From Acidimicrobiales bacterium (GTDB taxonomy: Bacteria > Actinomycetota > Acidimicrobiia > Acidimicrobiales > JAKAVM01), in contig DAIDHF010000021.1 of NCBI GenBank assembly GCA_027452005.1, positions 1-48,173 of the forward strand: 48,173 bases of DNA, read 5' to 3'. A program made the translations under genes and the position numbers. How positions within the stretch are numbered: the first letter of the stretch is position 1; each line of letters opens with the position of its first letter. The notes under the pieces are model-generated. The model was not told the DNA's origin and did no database searches. It saw only the letters and a list, made by a program, of their open reading frames with translations. Below are positions 31,681 through 40,871 of the stretch, in pieces.

Positions 31681-32882
31681 GACACCTGGCAGTTGTGAAC
31701 TGTCCCTTCGGGGTCGCCGGAGACATGTTGCTTGGATCTTTGATCGACTGTGGGGCAGATGTTGAATTTATCAACCACCATCTCGGTTCCCTGGGTGGCT
31801 TGGGAATTTGCGTGGGAACCAGTCGAGTGACTCGCCAGACAATCGTTGCCACCAAGGTCGATATCAACCAGAGTTCCCTGGGCGTGAGATTGACTAAAGA
31901 TATCCAGAATCGCTCATTCAACCAGATCGTCGCTCTAATCGAGAGCTCCTCGTGCAGTGATCTTACCAAGTCGCGGGCTAAAGAGATCTTTGAGTGTCTC
32001 GCCCAGGTAGAAGCCCAGATTCATGCGATAGAGATTGACCAGGTCCACTTTCACGAGGTCGGTGCCATCGACAGCATTGGGGACATCGTGGGAACTTGTC
32101 TTGCCATGGAATCCCTGGATCTAGAACACCTAGAAGTTGGACCGGTTAGTCTTGGCCGGGGAACGGTTGACAGCTCTCACGGAACTCTTCCAAATCCGGC
32201 CCCTGCAACCCTGGCCATCCTTCGGGGACTTGAGGTTCGGTTTTTGGACCTTGACCAGGAGCTGACCACACCCACCGGAGCCGCCCTGGTCAGATGCCTC
32301 GGCACCCCCCTGAGACCCCACGGTAAATTTGAGGTAGTCACTTCTGGCTATGGGGCGGGAAGCCGGGAGTTAGACGCAGGGGCCAACCTGGTTCAAACGA
32401 CCCTCGTAGTTGAGCGCGATGATCCCAGCTCACATTTAGGATTTGCCAGACACGATCAACTGGCTGTCATTGAGACCAACCTCGATGACGTGTCTGGAGA
32501 ACTAATCGGTTACACTCTTGAAAAGTTAATTGCAGAAGGTGCACGCGACTGCTGGGTGACCAACTACACAGGGAAAAAGGGAAGACCCGGAGTAGTCATC
32601 AGTGTTTTGGCAAACCCGCTCGACGTTTCACGACTATCTAGACTCCTCGTCGAAGAAACCGGATCCCTGGGACTTAGGACCTGGCAAGTTGAGAGATTCT
32701 CCCTGGAGCGATCTTCCAGGGTTGTTCAAATAGATGGATGTGATATATCAGTCAAATACAGTGAACTCGGCGCCAAACCCGAGTATGACGACCTTGTCTT
32801 GGCCGCCCAAAAGCTGGGAAGGCCACTTAGAACACTAGCAACCCAGGCTCTGATTGAGTTCTTTGGTCAAGACTCAACTTGA
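31677..32882 (+). CDS. larC: LarC, nickel insertion protein for the nickel-pincer cofactor
   Basis: A 401-residue LarC, which inserts nickel into the bisthiolated pincer nucleotide using CTP. Conserved segments include PFGVAGDMLLGSLIDCGAD (the family has GxxGDMxLGAL), VHFHEVGAIDSIGDIVG (about 121-137; His and Glu likely metal ligands), SHGTLPNPAPATLAIL, TTPTGAALV and ETNLDDVSGE (about 268). In Lactobacillus larC is made by programmed frameshifting as LarC1/LarC2; here it is one uninterrupted frame. It overlaps larB by four bases. Its partner genes must lie elsewhere in the genome, or the cofactor serves another LarA-like enzyme. Confidence 0.93.
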   Translation: MRHLAVVNCPFGVAGDMLLGSLIDCGADVEFINHHLGSLGGLGICVGTSRVTRQTIVATKVDINQSSLGVRLTKDIQNRSFNQIVALIESSSCSDLTKSRAKEIFECLAQVEAQIHAIEIDQVHFHEVGAIDSIGDIVGTCLAMESLDLEHLEVGPVSLGRGTVDSSHGTLPNPAPATLAILRGLEVRFLDLDQELTTPTGAALVRCLGTPLRPHGKFEVVTSGYGAGSRELDAGANLVQTTLVVERDDPSSHLGFARHDQLAVIETNLDDVSGELIGYTLEKLIAEGARDCWVTNYTGKKGRPGVVISVLANPLDVSRLSRLLVEETGSLGLRTWQVERFSLERSSRVVQIDGCDISVKYSELGAKPEYDDLVLAAQKLGRPLRTLATQALIEFFGQDST

Positions 32883-32929
32883 CTGCCCACGACCCCAGGC
32901 TAAAGCCGGCTCATTGCGAGTCTTTTGTG

Positions 32930-34273
32930 TCAGCTCTCTAGCTCAAATTGGGTTTGGTAGGTCAGCCCTTGTGTACTTGACTGCCCTGAAACGGGACCAA
33001 GTTGAACTGCCACCGAGTACGTGTAGTTTTGGGCGAGATTGATCGCGCTAAACGCTACCGAGATGGTCTGACTTGGGTCTAGTGTCACTGTTTTATTGAG
33101 GGTCACTTGGGTTGGCCCTGTTTGGACCTGAGTCGTGGTGGGAACTGCCCCAAATACCGTCACAGGAGGTGGCAACTTGGAAGTTGAAGTGACTTGTAGG
33201 CGAATCGGCACTGCAGACTCTTGTACGTTACCTCGGTTGGTTACCACAACAAGTACACCAAACAACTTGCTCCCGATGAGGATCGGGTTGGAGCTCCCTA
33301 CCAGGTCCGGTATAGGCGCAGGCGTTATAGATCCCGATACGATAGCAACTTGGTGAACCGGTTGTAACGACTGTGAAGTTGCCAGGTCGGTCTCAAAAGA
33401 GGCCATAGACTGGCTAGTCCAGAGCCCCGGACTTGAAATCCAGGCAATACTCCTCGGCATCCCTTCAATTGTTGCTATCAAGGGCTTGTATCGGGTGGGT
33501 TTCCCGATCGAGCCCACTTTGACCTTTGGGGTTCTTGTTGGACCCTCATTGGTCTTATTCTCACGAATTGATCGTGATTTTTTGTTCAAGCCAGCCACCC
33601 CGGTCGATCGGGTACTTCCTTGGTCAGGAATCATGCGACGTAAATCATTGGCAAATGATTCATATTCGCGGTCACCGGACTCCAGATTTTCAGTGGCCAG
33701 ACTAAAGCGTGTCGTGATCCCGGTTGAGCCGGTTATGGCCTGGGCCTTGGACCAGATCTGGTTATAGAGTTGAGTTGTCCCCAAGCTCCCATAGGGCGAT
33801 ACAGGAGGGGTATAACCCGGTCCAATAGCCGCGAAGGTTGCCAGCGTAAAGTTTTCAAGGCCCCGAGTCCACTTTGAAAGGGCCCCGTTGAGCCCCAAAA
33901 GTGAGTAGCCGCCAAGGTGACCGGGACGAAACTCGTTGATCGACTGGACAGTCTCTTGGAAGGCGATCTCTAGATTGACCAGGTTGGTCACTATCTCCTG
34001 GCGTGAGTAGCCCGGTGCGTCTGCCCGAATCTTACCCAACTCTTTGGCGAGTGCGACCTGGGAATCAAGTTCTGGCCCCAGTGCACCGAGATAGCTCGCC
34101 AAGTTGGTATCTCGAAGGCCTGTGGAAATCGGAGACTGGGCAATTCGCCATAATCCAATCGCCACAAGACTTACTACCAGGGAAAATACAATACTTACCC
34201 GCCGATACCTGGGCTTGAGTAGTCCTACCCGGGTCTTAGAGTGCCTGATCGGCCCTGGTCGTATTATTCCCAT
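32930..34273 (-). CDS. Membrane-anchored extracytoplasmic protein of unknown function
   Basis: A 447-residue protein with a basic start, one membrane helix at about 27-45 (VSIVFSLVVSLVAIGLWRI) and the rest outside. Residues about 50-240 look helical. Residues 240-275 are a basic, Ser/Thr-rich linker. The C-terminal half (about 300-447) is beta-rich with LVVVTNRGNVQESAVPIRLQV and TLDPSQTISVAFSAINL, resembling a CARDB- or Ig-like fold for adhesion or complex assembly. No enzyme motif or named family was recognised. Divergent from the PilZ gene with 121 bases between; converges with larC. Confidence 0.7.
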   Translation of the reverse strand: MGIIRPGPIRHSKTRVGLLKPRYRRVSIVFSLVVSLVAIGLWRIAQSPISTGLRDTNLASYLGALGPELDSQVALAKELGKIRADAPGYSRQEIVTNLVNLEIAFQETVQSINEFRPGHLGGYSLLGLNGALSKWTRGLENFTLATFAAIGPGYTPPVSPYGSLGTTQLYNQIWSKAQAITGSTGITTRFSLATENLESGDREYESFANDLRRMIPDQGSTRSTGVAGLNKKSRSIRENKTNEGPTRTPKVKVGSIGKPTRYKPLIATIEGMPRSIAWISSPGLWTSQSMASFETDLATSQSLQPVHQVAIVSGSITPAPIPDLVGSSNPILIGSKLFGVLVVVTNRGNVQESAVPIRLQVTSTSKLPPPVTVFGAVPTTTQVQTGPTQVTLNKTVTLDPSQTISVAFSAINLAQNYTYSVAVQLGPVSGQSSTQGLTYQTQFELES

Positions 34274-34394
34274 CTGATGACAGTGTAGCTTAGAGTCAAA
34301 GCGAGCCTACGTGTGGCCGACTTAGGCTCTAAACTATAGGGTATGCCCGACGGAATGGGTCTGTAAGGATAAATTTGGAACTGGTGAGCAACTA

Positions 34395-35141
34395 ATGGCG
34401 ATTGCCAAGGACGGTCGTTCGAAGGACCGTCAAAAGACGCGCCACCACTTCCATCACTGGGCTGCTCAGGGAATGCAGCACCGTCGTGACGACCGGGCCT
34501 GGCCTGACGACAAGAGAGATCTTTATATCCTGCGCCTTCACAAGAAGAAGGACCAGTATATTACCCGTCTGAAAACGTCCGACCCACAACGGGGCCTGCT
34601 GGTAGTCAAGTCCCCAGCCAAAAGCGATGGTTCTTCCGTTGAGGTCCGAAACGGTGACCGGCTTATGTTGGCCTGGGTGGACGAATCTGGTGAACACGTT
34701 CTGCCCGCTGTAATTGCAAAGGTCGTTCCAGAAAATCCTCCCACGTGGGTGCTCAAGCAGATCGGCATACCAATAACCAAGCAAATTCGTCGCTTTGCGA
34801 GGCTCAGAGACGTTGCCCCTATTTACCTGTCCCAAGGCAACAGCTTTGTAGAGGCCCTTAGACTGGACCTGAGTGAAGGAGGCCTGAAGGCCAAGATTCC
34901 CTCTAACATCAACTTTGAAGATGGAGAAGAGATTACGGTCAAGACCAAGGTTGGCAAGAGAGGCCACCAGAGAGAGCTGGTAGCCAAGGCAAAGGTTGCC
35001 AAAGTCTTCAACCGGGCCGGGTCGAAAGAGGTAGGTATATCCTTCATTGACCTCCCCGAGAGTGATAGGGAATTCATCAGGCGCCACATCTACGAGCGCC
35101 AGATCCATGAACGCAAACTCCGCTCAGGTGACGACGATTAG
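34395..35141 (+). CDS. PilZ-domain c-di-GMP-binding protein
   Basis: A 248-residue protein without membrane segments. A basic start (1-35) and an N-terminal beta domain (about 42-128, YcgR-N-like) precede a PilZ domain (about 130-236) with both c-di-GMP-binding motifs: RRFAR (132-136, RxxxR) and DLSEGG (158-163, DxSxxG). It is therefore expected to bind c-di-GMP and alter a target, such as motility, surface structures or polymer synthesis. The diguanylate cyclase at 3800 is the only candidate signal producer in the window. The C terminus is highly charged (RHIYERQIHERK). It is followed on the same strand by an SDR gene. Confidence 0.88.
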   Translation: MAIAKDGRSKDRQKTRHHFHHWAAQGMQHRRDDRAWPDDKRDLYILRLHKKKDQYITRLKTSDPQRGLLVVKSPAKSDGSSVEVRNGDRLMLAWVDESGEHVLPAVIAKVVPENPPTWVLKQIGIPITKQIRRFARLRDVAPIYLSQGNSFVEALRLDLSEGGLKAKIPSNINFEDGEEITVKTKVGKRGHQRELVAKAKVAKVFNRAGSKEVGISFIDLPESDREFIRRHIYERQIHERKLRSGDDD

Positions 35142-35177
35142 CCAGACCCCACAAGCCACGCCTCCCAAGTAGTTGAC

Positions 35178-36002
35178 TTGAAAAAAAAGACTCGATTTGA
35201 TCTACGCGCCAAGACGGCTGTTGTAACCGGGGCCAACGGCGGGCTAGGAAGTGAACTGTGTAAGGTATTACTGGAGAAGGGTTGCCAGGTAATAGGAACC
35301 GACATCGCCCCCGATTTTTCTGGATCAAGTCTTGGGGATGGGTTTTCTTATGTCGGCCTTGACGTTACAAAGAGAGATGACTGTGTGTCGATCGCCCGCC
35401 AATATACCCCCGATCTGTGGATAAATAATGCCGGGATACTTGGGGATAGTTACTTCACCGACCAAGACGGACACGATGTTACGAGAGTGGTCCAAGTCAA
35501 CCTACTGGGTGTCCTAAATGGGTGTGCAGGGGCACTCGACTCCATGAAGGTAACCGGGGGAGCAATACTAAACGTCGGGTCTTTTGCTGCCTGGACACCC
35601 GCACCAGGATTGGCGGTTTACTCGGCGACAAAACACGCCGTGCGGGCCTTTAGCGTGGCTCTAGCCGCCGAGGTGGCCAGGTACAACGTTCAAGTCTCGG
35701 TGGTCTGCCCAGATGGGATCTGGACACCCATGCTCTTTGACACCGTTGACCGGGGTACTTCAGTAATGAGCTTTTCCTCGGGAAAGCTCCTAGATCCAGC
35801 CCAGGTTGCCCGATATGGGATCACTCTCGTCGAGAGGGGCCAACTAGTTGGATCGATCCCCAGGTCTCGTGCAATAGTTGCCCGGATCCTGGGATCCTCG
35901 GGACGCTTGGTCGTGGCTTCCAACCCTGTGCTCATGAAGCTTGGTCGGGCCAGTCAGAAGAAGATCTCCAAGGCCAAGATTGGCAAGTCGGAGAATTCTT
36001 AG
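35178..36002 (+). CDS. Short-chain dehydrogenase/reductase
   Basis: A classical SDR of 274 residues from TTG 35178. The cofactor motif TGANGGLG is at 17-24, DIAPDF with Asp after beta 2 favours NAD(H), NNAGI follows, and the catalytic set is Ser135 (NVGSFAAW), Tyr148 and Lys152 (YSATK). The substrate-binding loop is CPDGIWTPML. The C-terminal tail beyond residue 250 is basic (KKISKAKIGK). It is oriented with the PilZ and NHL-SGNH genes and its end overlaps the probable start of the latter. Substrate unknown. Confidence 0.88.
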   Translation: MKKKTRFDLRAKTAVVTGANGGLGSELCKVLLEKGCQVIGTDIAPDFSGSSLGDGFSYVGLDVTKRDDCVSIARQYTPDLWINNAGILGDSYFTDQDGHDVTRVVQVNLLGVLNGCAGALDSMKVTGGAILNVGSFAAWTPAPGLAVYSATKHAVRAFSVALAAEVARYNVQVSVVCPDGIWTPMLFDTVDRGTSVMSFSSGKLLDPAQVARYGITLVERGQLVGSIPRSRAIVARILGSSGRLVVASNPVLMKLGRASQKKISKAKIGKSENS

Positions 36003-38688
36003 GACTAGAAAGGTACTGCACTCTAGCCGGGTCGTGACAATTCCAACCCTGGCCCTGGCGGCCGTTGCCCTTGTCGCGATGGCCTGCTCTCCTCGTGCGG
36101 TATCTAGTGGCCCAAGTACCCGGGGTAGGCTGGGCATACTAAACCTACCGAGCTCAAGTCCGATGCCGGCTCTCGAAACTGGACAGTCGCCCGTGGGGGT
36201 GTTCGTCCGGGGAACCACCTTGTATGAGTCAGACTTTGCCAACAATCTGATCTGGAGGATCGACCTGAAAACCGGCCTTGAAGAGGTGATTGCTGGAACC
36301 AGGATTGCCGGGATCTCAAAAAGTGGTCAACTGGCAACACGGGCCGAAATAAATCACCCCCTAGGAATCGTTGTCGACAGCCGTGGCAACGTGTATTTCT
36401 CTAACGCCAACGATAACCTCATAGAAGAGATCGTGCGTTCAACCGGTCGCTTGGTAACCTTGGCTGGGATCACACGACCCGGTCCATCTATAAGTCAAGG
36501 TCTCGGGACCAGAGTAAGTCTCAACTATCCAAGTGGTCTGGCTCTGGCAGGTAACACCCTGTATATCTGCGACACCTTTGACAACCGTATCTTGGCGCTC
36601 AATCTAAAGACCGACATGGTTAGAGTTGTCGTCGGTGGATCTTCTCAAACCCATCTATCGTTCCCCCAGGGAGTTGCAGTTGACTCCCACGACAACTTGT
36701 ATATATCTGATACCGATTCTTCTACGATCCTAAAGGAGGACCTGGCAACTGGATCAATGGGAGTTTTTGCGGGAGACGGTCTAGCTGGATACTCCGGAGA
36801 TGGAGGTCCAGCAAGTCTGGCCAGGCTGGACTTTCCAACTCAGCTCTCAATTAGTCCGTCTGGATCAAGACTGATCGTGGCAGATTCCACAAACAACCAG
36901 GTGAGATCCATCGACCTTTCAACAGATCAGATCTCAACCATCGGTAATCCAAGTGACCTCGCCGGCTCAAACACTGCATTTCTTCCCCAACCCGGTCAAC
37001 CAAAACTTGTATTGTCGGACCCCTCAGACGCTGTAATTGGAGCCGGATCTACTACCTATATTGCAGACACGTTCGACAACGAGATTGTTGCAATTGGGCC
37101 GAAGGGATCCTGGCGACAAGTTGCCGGGAATGGGACGTCGGGGTTTTCTCCAGCACGTCCAAGTAACTTAGAGTCCCCGTCTGGGATGGCATTCGTGTCT
37201 ACCGGAGCCCTCTATGTGGCCGACACCGGAGACAATGAGGTGAAGAAGGTGACCACCTCAGGAAGGTTCACGGTGGTTGCCGGTAACGGTCGGGCTGGCT
37301 ATTCGGGTAATGGAGGCCCGGCAACTGGGGCCTCGTTGTTTGATCCAACCGGGGTGGCAATAGGTCCTAGAGGAAACCTCTATATTGCCGACTCCAATAA
37401 CCAGGTAATTCGCAGGGTTGACCTCGCTACCGGGATAATCACCACAGTTGCCGGTAACGGTCGGGCCGGATATTCGGGTGATGGAGGCCCGGCAACTAGG
37501 GCCTCGTTGGGATTTCCCTACTCAATCACCCTTGACTCTTTAGGAAACATTTTCATCTCTGATACAGATAATCAGCGAATCCGGGTTGTAGATAGGAGAA
37601 CCGGGGTAATCTCAAGTTTGGTCGGGTCCGGGGTGAGTGGATTTGTGTATCCCAAGAACCCGAACAGCCCTCCAGGCCTTTCAAACCTGTCCAATCCAAC
37701 CTCCGTGGCAGTCGGGAAAACCGGGACGTTATATGTCGACGATGGTGGCGACTCCTTGGTGGACCGAGTAACCGGGCTCGGTTCAACTGTGGGTCCACCA
37801 ATTTCAAGGTTCAAGACAAAACTACCCTGGAAGCTGAGCTCCACGGCCCAGTCGTCTCTAGCCAGTGTGCCCTCTATCAATCCAGCCGTGCTTGTCCCAC
37901 CGTCGGGTGGTGTGCCTCCCCTTGAAACCCAGGGATTGGTTCCGCCACAGACCAACAAGGTCCTCGTGTTGGGGGACTCTCTGGCCTACACCCTTGGAGA
38001 GGGCCTCGTGTCGGAGACCACTGAAGGCCTGGCACTTTCTAGCGCCCTCCTCCCCCAGGCCGAGATCTACAACGGTGCAATCGTGGGATGTGGAATATCG
38101 ATCGGTGGACCCTTTGAGGTAAGTGGGAAGGTGCAGCCACAAACCCCCGGGTGCAACCAGTGGGCAGATACCTGGGCCAGTCAGGTTGCCGCCTTCAAGC
38201 CAGACGTGTCTATTATCTTGATCGGTCGTTGGGAGATAGTAAACAGAGAGCTGGACTCGAAGTGGTCCCACATCGGTAGACCGAACTTTGATAAACAACT
38301 TATCGGCGAGCTAAGGAGGGCTATTGAGGTAGCATCTGGCTCGCCCGCGACAGGTCAAGACAACCAATTGGGACCCACAAAGGTCGTCGTGCTCACAATG
38401 CCCTATCTGGGTCCAGATCCAAATCCGTTGACCAGTAGACCATTCCCCGAAACCCTTCACATGAGGGTTGACATGTTCAACAAGCTAGAGTACTCCCTAG
38501 CGCAGATGTTTCCGAGGCAGGTGTCCGTGTTTGACCTCGGATCAATCATCAGCCCGGGTGGGCACTTTAGTGGGTACTTGGGCAATCAGACCGTGAGATG
38601 GCCCGATGGGGTCCACGTCACCCAGGCCACCGGCTTTGAGATATCCGGAATGCTCTTTTCAACGCTCTCCCACCTAACCGGGTTATAG
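35980..38688 (+). CDS. Secreted NHL beta-propeller fused to an SGNH hydrolase-like domain
   Basis: About 900 residues. A basic start and hydrophobic stretch end in the lipobox VAMAC, so it is a predicted lipoprotein. Repeats of the NHL type (for example VAGNGRAGYSGDGGPATRASL, VDSHDNLYISDTDSS) fill roughly residues 50-570, about eight or nine copies. A Pro/Ser-rich linker leads to an SGNH domain with block I VLVLGDSLAYTLG, block III-like ILIGRWEI (Arg in place of Gly-x-Asn-Asp) and block V WPDGVHVT (Asp and His of the DxxH pair). The Asn-less block III questions catalysis. The start is uncertain: TTG 35980 (basic n-region, 23-bp overlap with the SDR gene) is preferred to GTG 36034, which lacks positive charge. 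SGNH domains of this kind deacylate or modify surface glycans. Confidence 0.8.
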   Translation: MASRRILRTRKVLHSSRVVTIPTLALAAVALVAMACSPRAVSSGPSTRGRLGILNLPSSSPMPALETGQSPVGVFVRGTTLYESDFANNLIWRIDLKTGLEEVIAGTRIAGISKSGQLATRAEINHPLGIVVDSRGNVYFSNANDNLIEEIVRSTGRLVTLAGITRPGPSISQGLGTRVSLNYPSGLALAGNTLYICDTFDNRILALNLKTDMVRVVVGGSSQTHLSFPQGVAVDSHDNLYISDTDSSTILKEDLATGSMGVFAGDGLAGYSGDGGPASLARLDFPTQLSISPSGSRLIVADSTNNQVRSIDLSTDQISTIGNPSDLAGSNTAFLPQPGQPKLVLSDPSDAVIGAGSTTYIADTFDNEIVAIGPKGSWRQVAGNGTSGFSPARPSNLESPSGMAFVSTGALYVADTGDNEVKKVTTSGRFTVVAGNGRAGYSGNGGPATGASLFDPTGVAIGPRGNLYIADSNNQVIRRVDLATGIITTVAGNGRAGYSGDGGPATRASLGFPYSITLDSLGNIFISDTDNQRIRVVDRRTGVISSLVGSGVSGFVYPKNPNSPPGLSNLSNPTSVAVGKTGTLYVDDGGDSLVDRVTGLGSTVGPPISRFKTKLPWKLSSTAQSSLASVPSINPAVLVPPSGGVPPLETQGLVPPQTNKVLVLGDSLAYTLGEGLVSETTEGLALSSALLPQAEIYNGAIVGCGISIGGPFEVSGKVQPQTPGCNQWADTWASQVAAFKPDVSIILIGRWEIVNRELDSKWSHIGRPNFDKQLIGELRRAIEVASGSPATGQDNQLGPTKVVVLTMPYLGPDPNPLTSRPFPETLHMRVDMFNKLEYSLAQMFPRQVSVFDLGSIISPGGHFSGYLGNQTVRWPDGVHVTQATGFEISGMLFSTLSHLTGL

Positions 38689-38699
38689 CGCAAGGTGGA

Positions 38700-39284
38700 T
38701 TAGTTGAGATTCACGTCTCGGGGATAGCCAGCAAGGATGGCCAGGTCTGAATCTTGACGTCTCAAGACGGTGCTCCAGACATCTTGGGGGGTCGGACTAA
38801 ACACGTCGTCGTCAAGACCGGTGACGACAAGCCAGGCCCCGGCCTTGATCTCCCCGGTCAACTGCCCGGGTCCCCAACCAGCGTAACCTGAGAACATTCT
38901 CAACGAGGCTACGAGGTCGAGATTGTCCGTGTCGTCCAGGCTGATCTGGCGAGTTGCTGGCTGAAGTAAAATATCATCTAGGGAACTGAGGTCGTCGGCA
39001 ATCAGGTCCTTTCGGATAGAACCAATAGCGATGACTACCTCGGGTTGGACGGGGCCTCCTTGAAAGACCACCCTGGGATATGCCACCCGGTCAGCCACGT
39101 CGGGGAATATCTCCAACACGTCGAGTTCGGTTGACCGGTTGATTACAATACCCAGAGATCCCCCCTCGTTGTGATCTAAAATGTACACCACGGTTCGGTC
39201 AAAGTTGGGGTCGGTCATCTTGGGAGTGGCAATCAAGAGATCACCCTGTCGGGGTTCTCGTTGGTACCTGTGAAGTGCGACCAT
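38700..39284 (-). CDS. YqgE/AlgH family protein (UPF0301)
   Basis: A 194-residue member of UPF0301: GDLLIATPKMTDPNFDRTVVYILDHNEGGSLGIVINRSTEL (residues about 14-54) and FQGGPV are the family blocks, followed by RMFSGYAGWGPGQLTGEIKAGAWLV. Members were linked to alginate gene regulation in Pseudomonas, but the biochemical role is not settled. ATG 39284. Converges with the NHL-SGNH gene (11 bases) and is divergent from the MpaB-like gene. Confidence 0.92.
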   Translation of the reverse strand: MVALHRYQREPRQGDLLIATPKMTDPNFDRTVVYILDHNEGGSLGIVINRSTELDVLEIFPDVADRVAYPRVVFQGGPVQPEVVIAIGSIRKDLIADDLSSLDDILLQPATRQISLDDTDNLDLVASLRMFSGYAGWGPGQLTGEIKAGAWLVVTGLDDDVFSPTPQDVWSTVLRRQDSDLAILAGYPRDVNLN

Positions 39285-39341
39285 CGGACCATATTAGTTC
39301 TCCCCTAGGCGGTAACCCTAAGACTGACGTTCATTGGAGAT

Positions 39342-40337
39342 ATGAAGCACCTGCAACGTGGTGCGGCTGACAGTGATGCGATATGCTCTGGTACTAAGAT
39401 GGGGATTCAACTTTCTGCTACACCGCTCCCGGTTGTGAGCCTCAACCGGATCAAAGAAACAATATCGGCCAACTTGAGATCTACCCTGCAAGGTGACCAG
39501 GAGATGGCGGAAATATTCTCAGGGCCTCAAGGGGACCCGGGCTACTTTGGGCCGGGCAGCGTTACCTGGCAGGTCCACGGGGACCTCCCCTCGATGTTGG
39601 TTGGTGGGATTGCGTCCCTGTTGCTCCAGTCACTGCACCCTCTGGCCATGGCCGGGGTTGCCGACCACTCTAATTACCGAGAAGATCCTCTCGGGAGACT
39701 TCAGAGGACGGCCCTGTTTGTGGGGACGACCTCATTTGGTTCCACCCAGGCGGCTGACCGGGCGATCGAGATGGTCAAGGTGATCCATTCCCGGGTTCTC
39801 GGGGTAGGACCAACCGGGGAGCCCTACCAGGCCAACGACCCGGACCTTCTCACCTGGGTTCATGTGGCCGAGACCGCCTGCTTTCTGCGGGCCTATCGGA
39901 GGTTTGGCGACCGTTACCTACCCAGATCAGCCTGGGACAAATATTTCTTAGAGATGTCCACCGTGGCAACAAAGTTGGGTGCAAGAGAGGTCCCCCAAAC
40001 TTTCCAGGAAGTCCGAGAGTACTTTGGTAGGGTTAGGCCGAGCCTGGCACTCACCAACCAGTCCCGGGATGGGATTAGCTACATTGTAAACACGACCAAC
40101 TCGACCGGAGTTGAGGAGGCTTTGCGGGCCCTGATCGTGCAGGCCGCGATCGGGATTCTCCCGGGTTGGGCCCGAGATCTCGGTCAGATACGCCAGCCCG
40201 GGTCGGTCGAGGGGGTAGGGGTTGACATGGCCATGCGCAGTTTCGGGGGAGTCCTCCGTTGGGCCCTGGGCGAGTCGGAGGTTCTAAGACTCGCGACCCA
40301 AAGAGTTACCGGTCCCGGGGTAACCCAAGCGGCCTGA
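39342..40337 (+). CDS. MpaB-like oxygenase (DUF2236)
   Basis: A 331-residue protein with the DUF2236 features GYFGPGSVTWQVHGDLPSMLVGGIASLLLQSLHPLAMAGV (a region containing the conserved HP), HSNYREDPLGRLQRTALFV and VHVAETACFLRAYRRFG. This family includes the latex-clearing protein Lcp and MpaB from fungi; characterised members are b-type haem oxygenases, with a His ligand in the LHP block. It is a likely oxygenase of unknown substrate. ATG 39342 has a GGAG very close before it; ATG 39402 (MGIQLSATPLPV) is an alternative that would remove 20 poorly conserved residues. The flavoprotein gene follows after eight bases. Confidence 0.82.
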   Translation: MKHLQRGAADSDAICSGTKMGIQLSATPLPVVSLNRIKETISANLRSTLQGDQEMAEIFSGPQGDPGYFGPGSVTWQVHGDLPSMLVGGIASLLLQSLHPLAMAGVADHSNYREDPLGRLQRTALFVGTTSFGSTQAADRAIEMVKVIHSRVLGVGPTGEPYQANDPDLLTWVHVAETACFLRAYRRFGDRYLPRSAWDKYFLEMSTVATKLGAREVPQTFQEVREYFGRVRPSLALTNQSRDGISYIVNTTNSTGVEEALRALIVQAAIGILPGWARDLGQIRQPGSVEGVGVDMAMRSFGGVLRWALGESEVLRLATQRVTGPGVTQAA

Positions 40338-40345
40338 CCGCAATT

Positions 40346-40828
40346 GTGCCTGGAACGTCTGCCCCTGAAAAGACCCTATTGGTGGCCTATCAGTCGAGGT
40401 CCGGGGAGACACTCTCTATGTGTCGGTCGGTTATAGATGGAGCCAACTCGGTTGAGAGTACGAGGGTTTCAGTTCAATGTAGTCGAGTAGTTGACCTCAC
40501 TTGTGACCATGTCATCGGGTGCTCGGCCATTATTGTAGGTACCCCGATCAACTTTGGATACATGTCCGGGTTAATGAAGGACTTCTTCGAGAGGATCTAC
40601 TACGACTGCCTGGATGTCACCGTGGGTAAACCATACGGGGTATTCGTCAAGGGTGACACCGACGTCGATGGGGGTCTGAGTAGCATTTACAAGATCATTA
40701 CCGGTCTGGCCTGGAAGGAGGTTGCCGAGCCGGTATGCCACGTAGGCCGCGTTGACTCCGAGGTAACCCAGGCTTGTTTTGAGCTTGGGGCCTCCGTGTG
40801 CGCTGGCCTTGACTTTGATCTCTACTGA
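40346..40828 (+). CDS. Flavodoxin-fold protein (NAD(P)H-dependent FMN reductase type)
   Basis: From GTG 40346 the product is 160 residues with TLLVAYQSRSGET, the FMN phosphate loop (residues about 10-22), and AIIVGTPINFGYMSGLMKDFFERIYY, the ring-binding segment of flavodoxin-like reductases. A frame extending further upstream overlaps the MpaB gene and is not used. The 8-bp spacing suggests co-transcription with the oxygenase gene, so it might supply electrons to it; this is inference. Confidence 0.8.
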   Translation: MPGTSAPEKTLLVAYQSRSGETLSMCRSVIDGANSVESTRVSVQCSRVVDLTCDHVIGCSAIIVGTPINFGYMSGLMKDFFERIYYDCLDVTVGKPYGVFVKGDTDVDGGLSSIYKIITGLAWKEVAEPVCHVGRVDSEVTQACFELGASVCAGLDFDLY

Positions 40829-40871
40829 GACCCCGGACACAAGTATCTCTGTCTGAAGCTATTTCTTCTAC

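Noticed and set aside
37260-37520. Near-identical repeats coding VAGNGRAGYSG as a possible DNA repeat or CRISPR
   Set aside because: They are in-frame NHL propeller repeats of a protein, not spacer-separated DNA repeats.
40259-40345. Longer start for the flavoprotein gene
   Set aside because: The extension would overlap the oxygenase gene by about 80 bases and has no flavodoxin similarity; GTG 40346 gives the normal family start.
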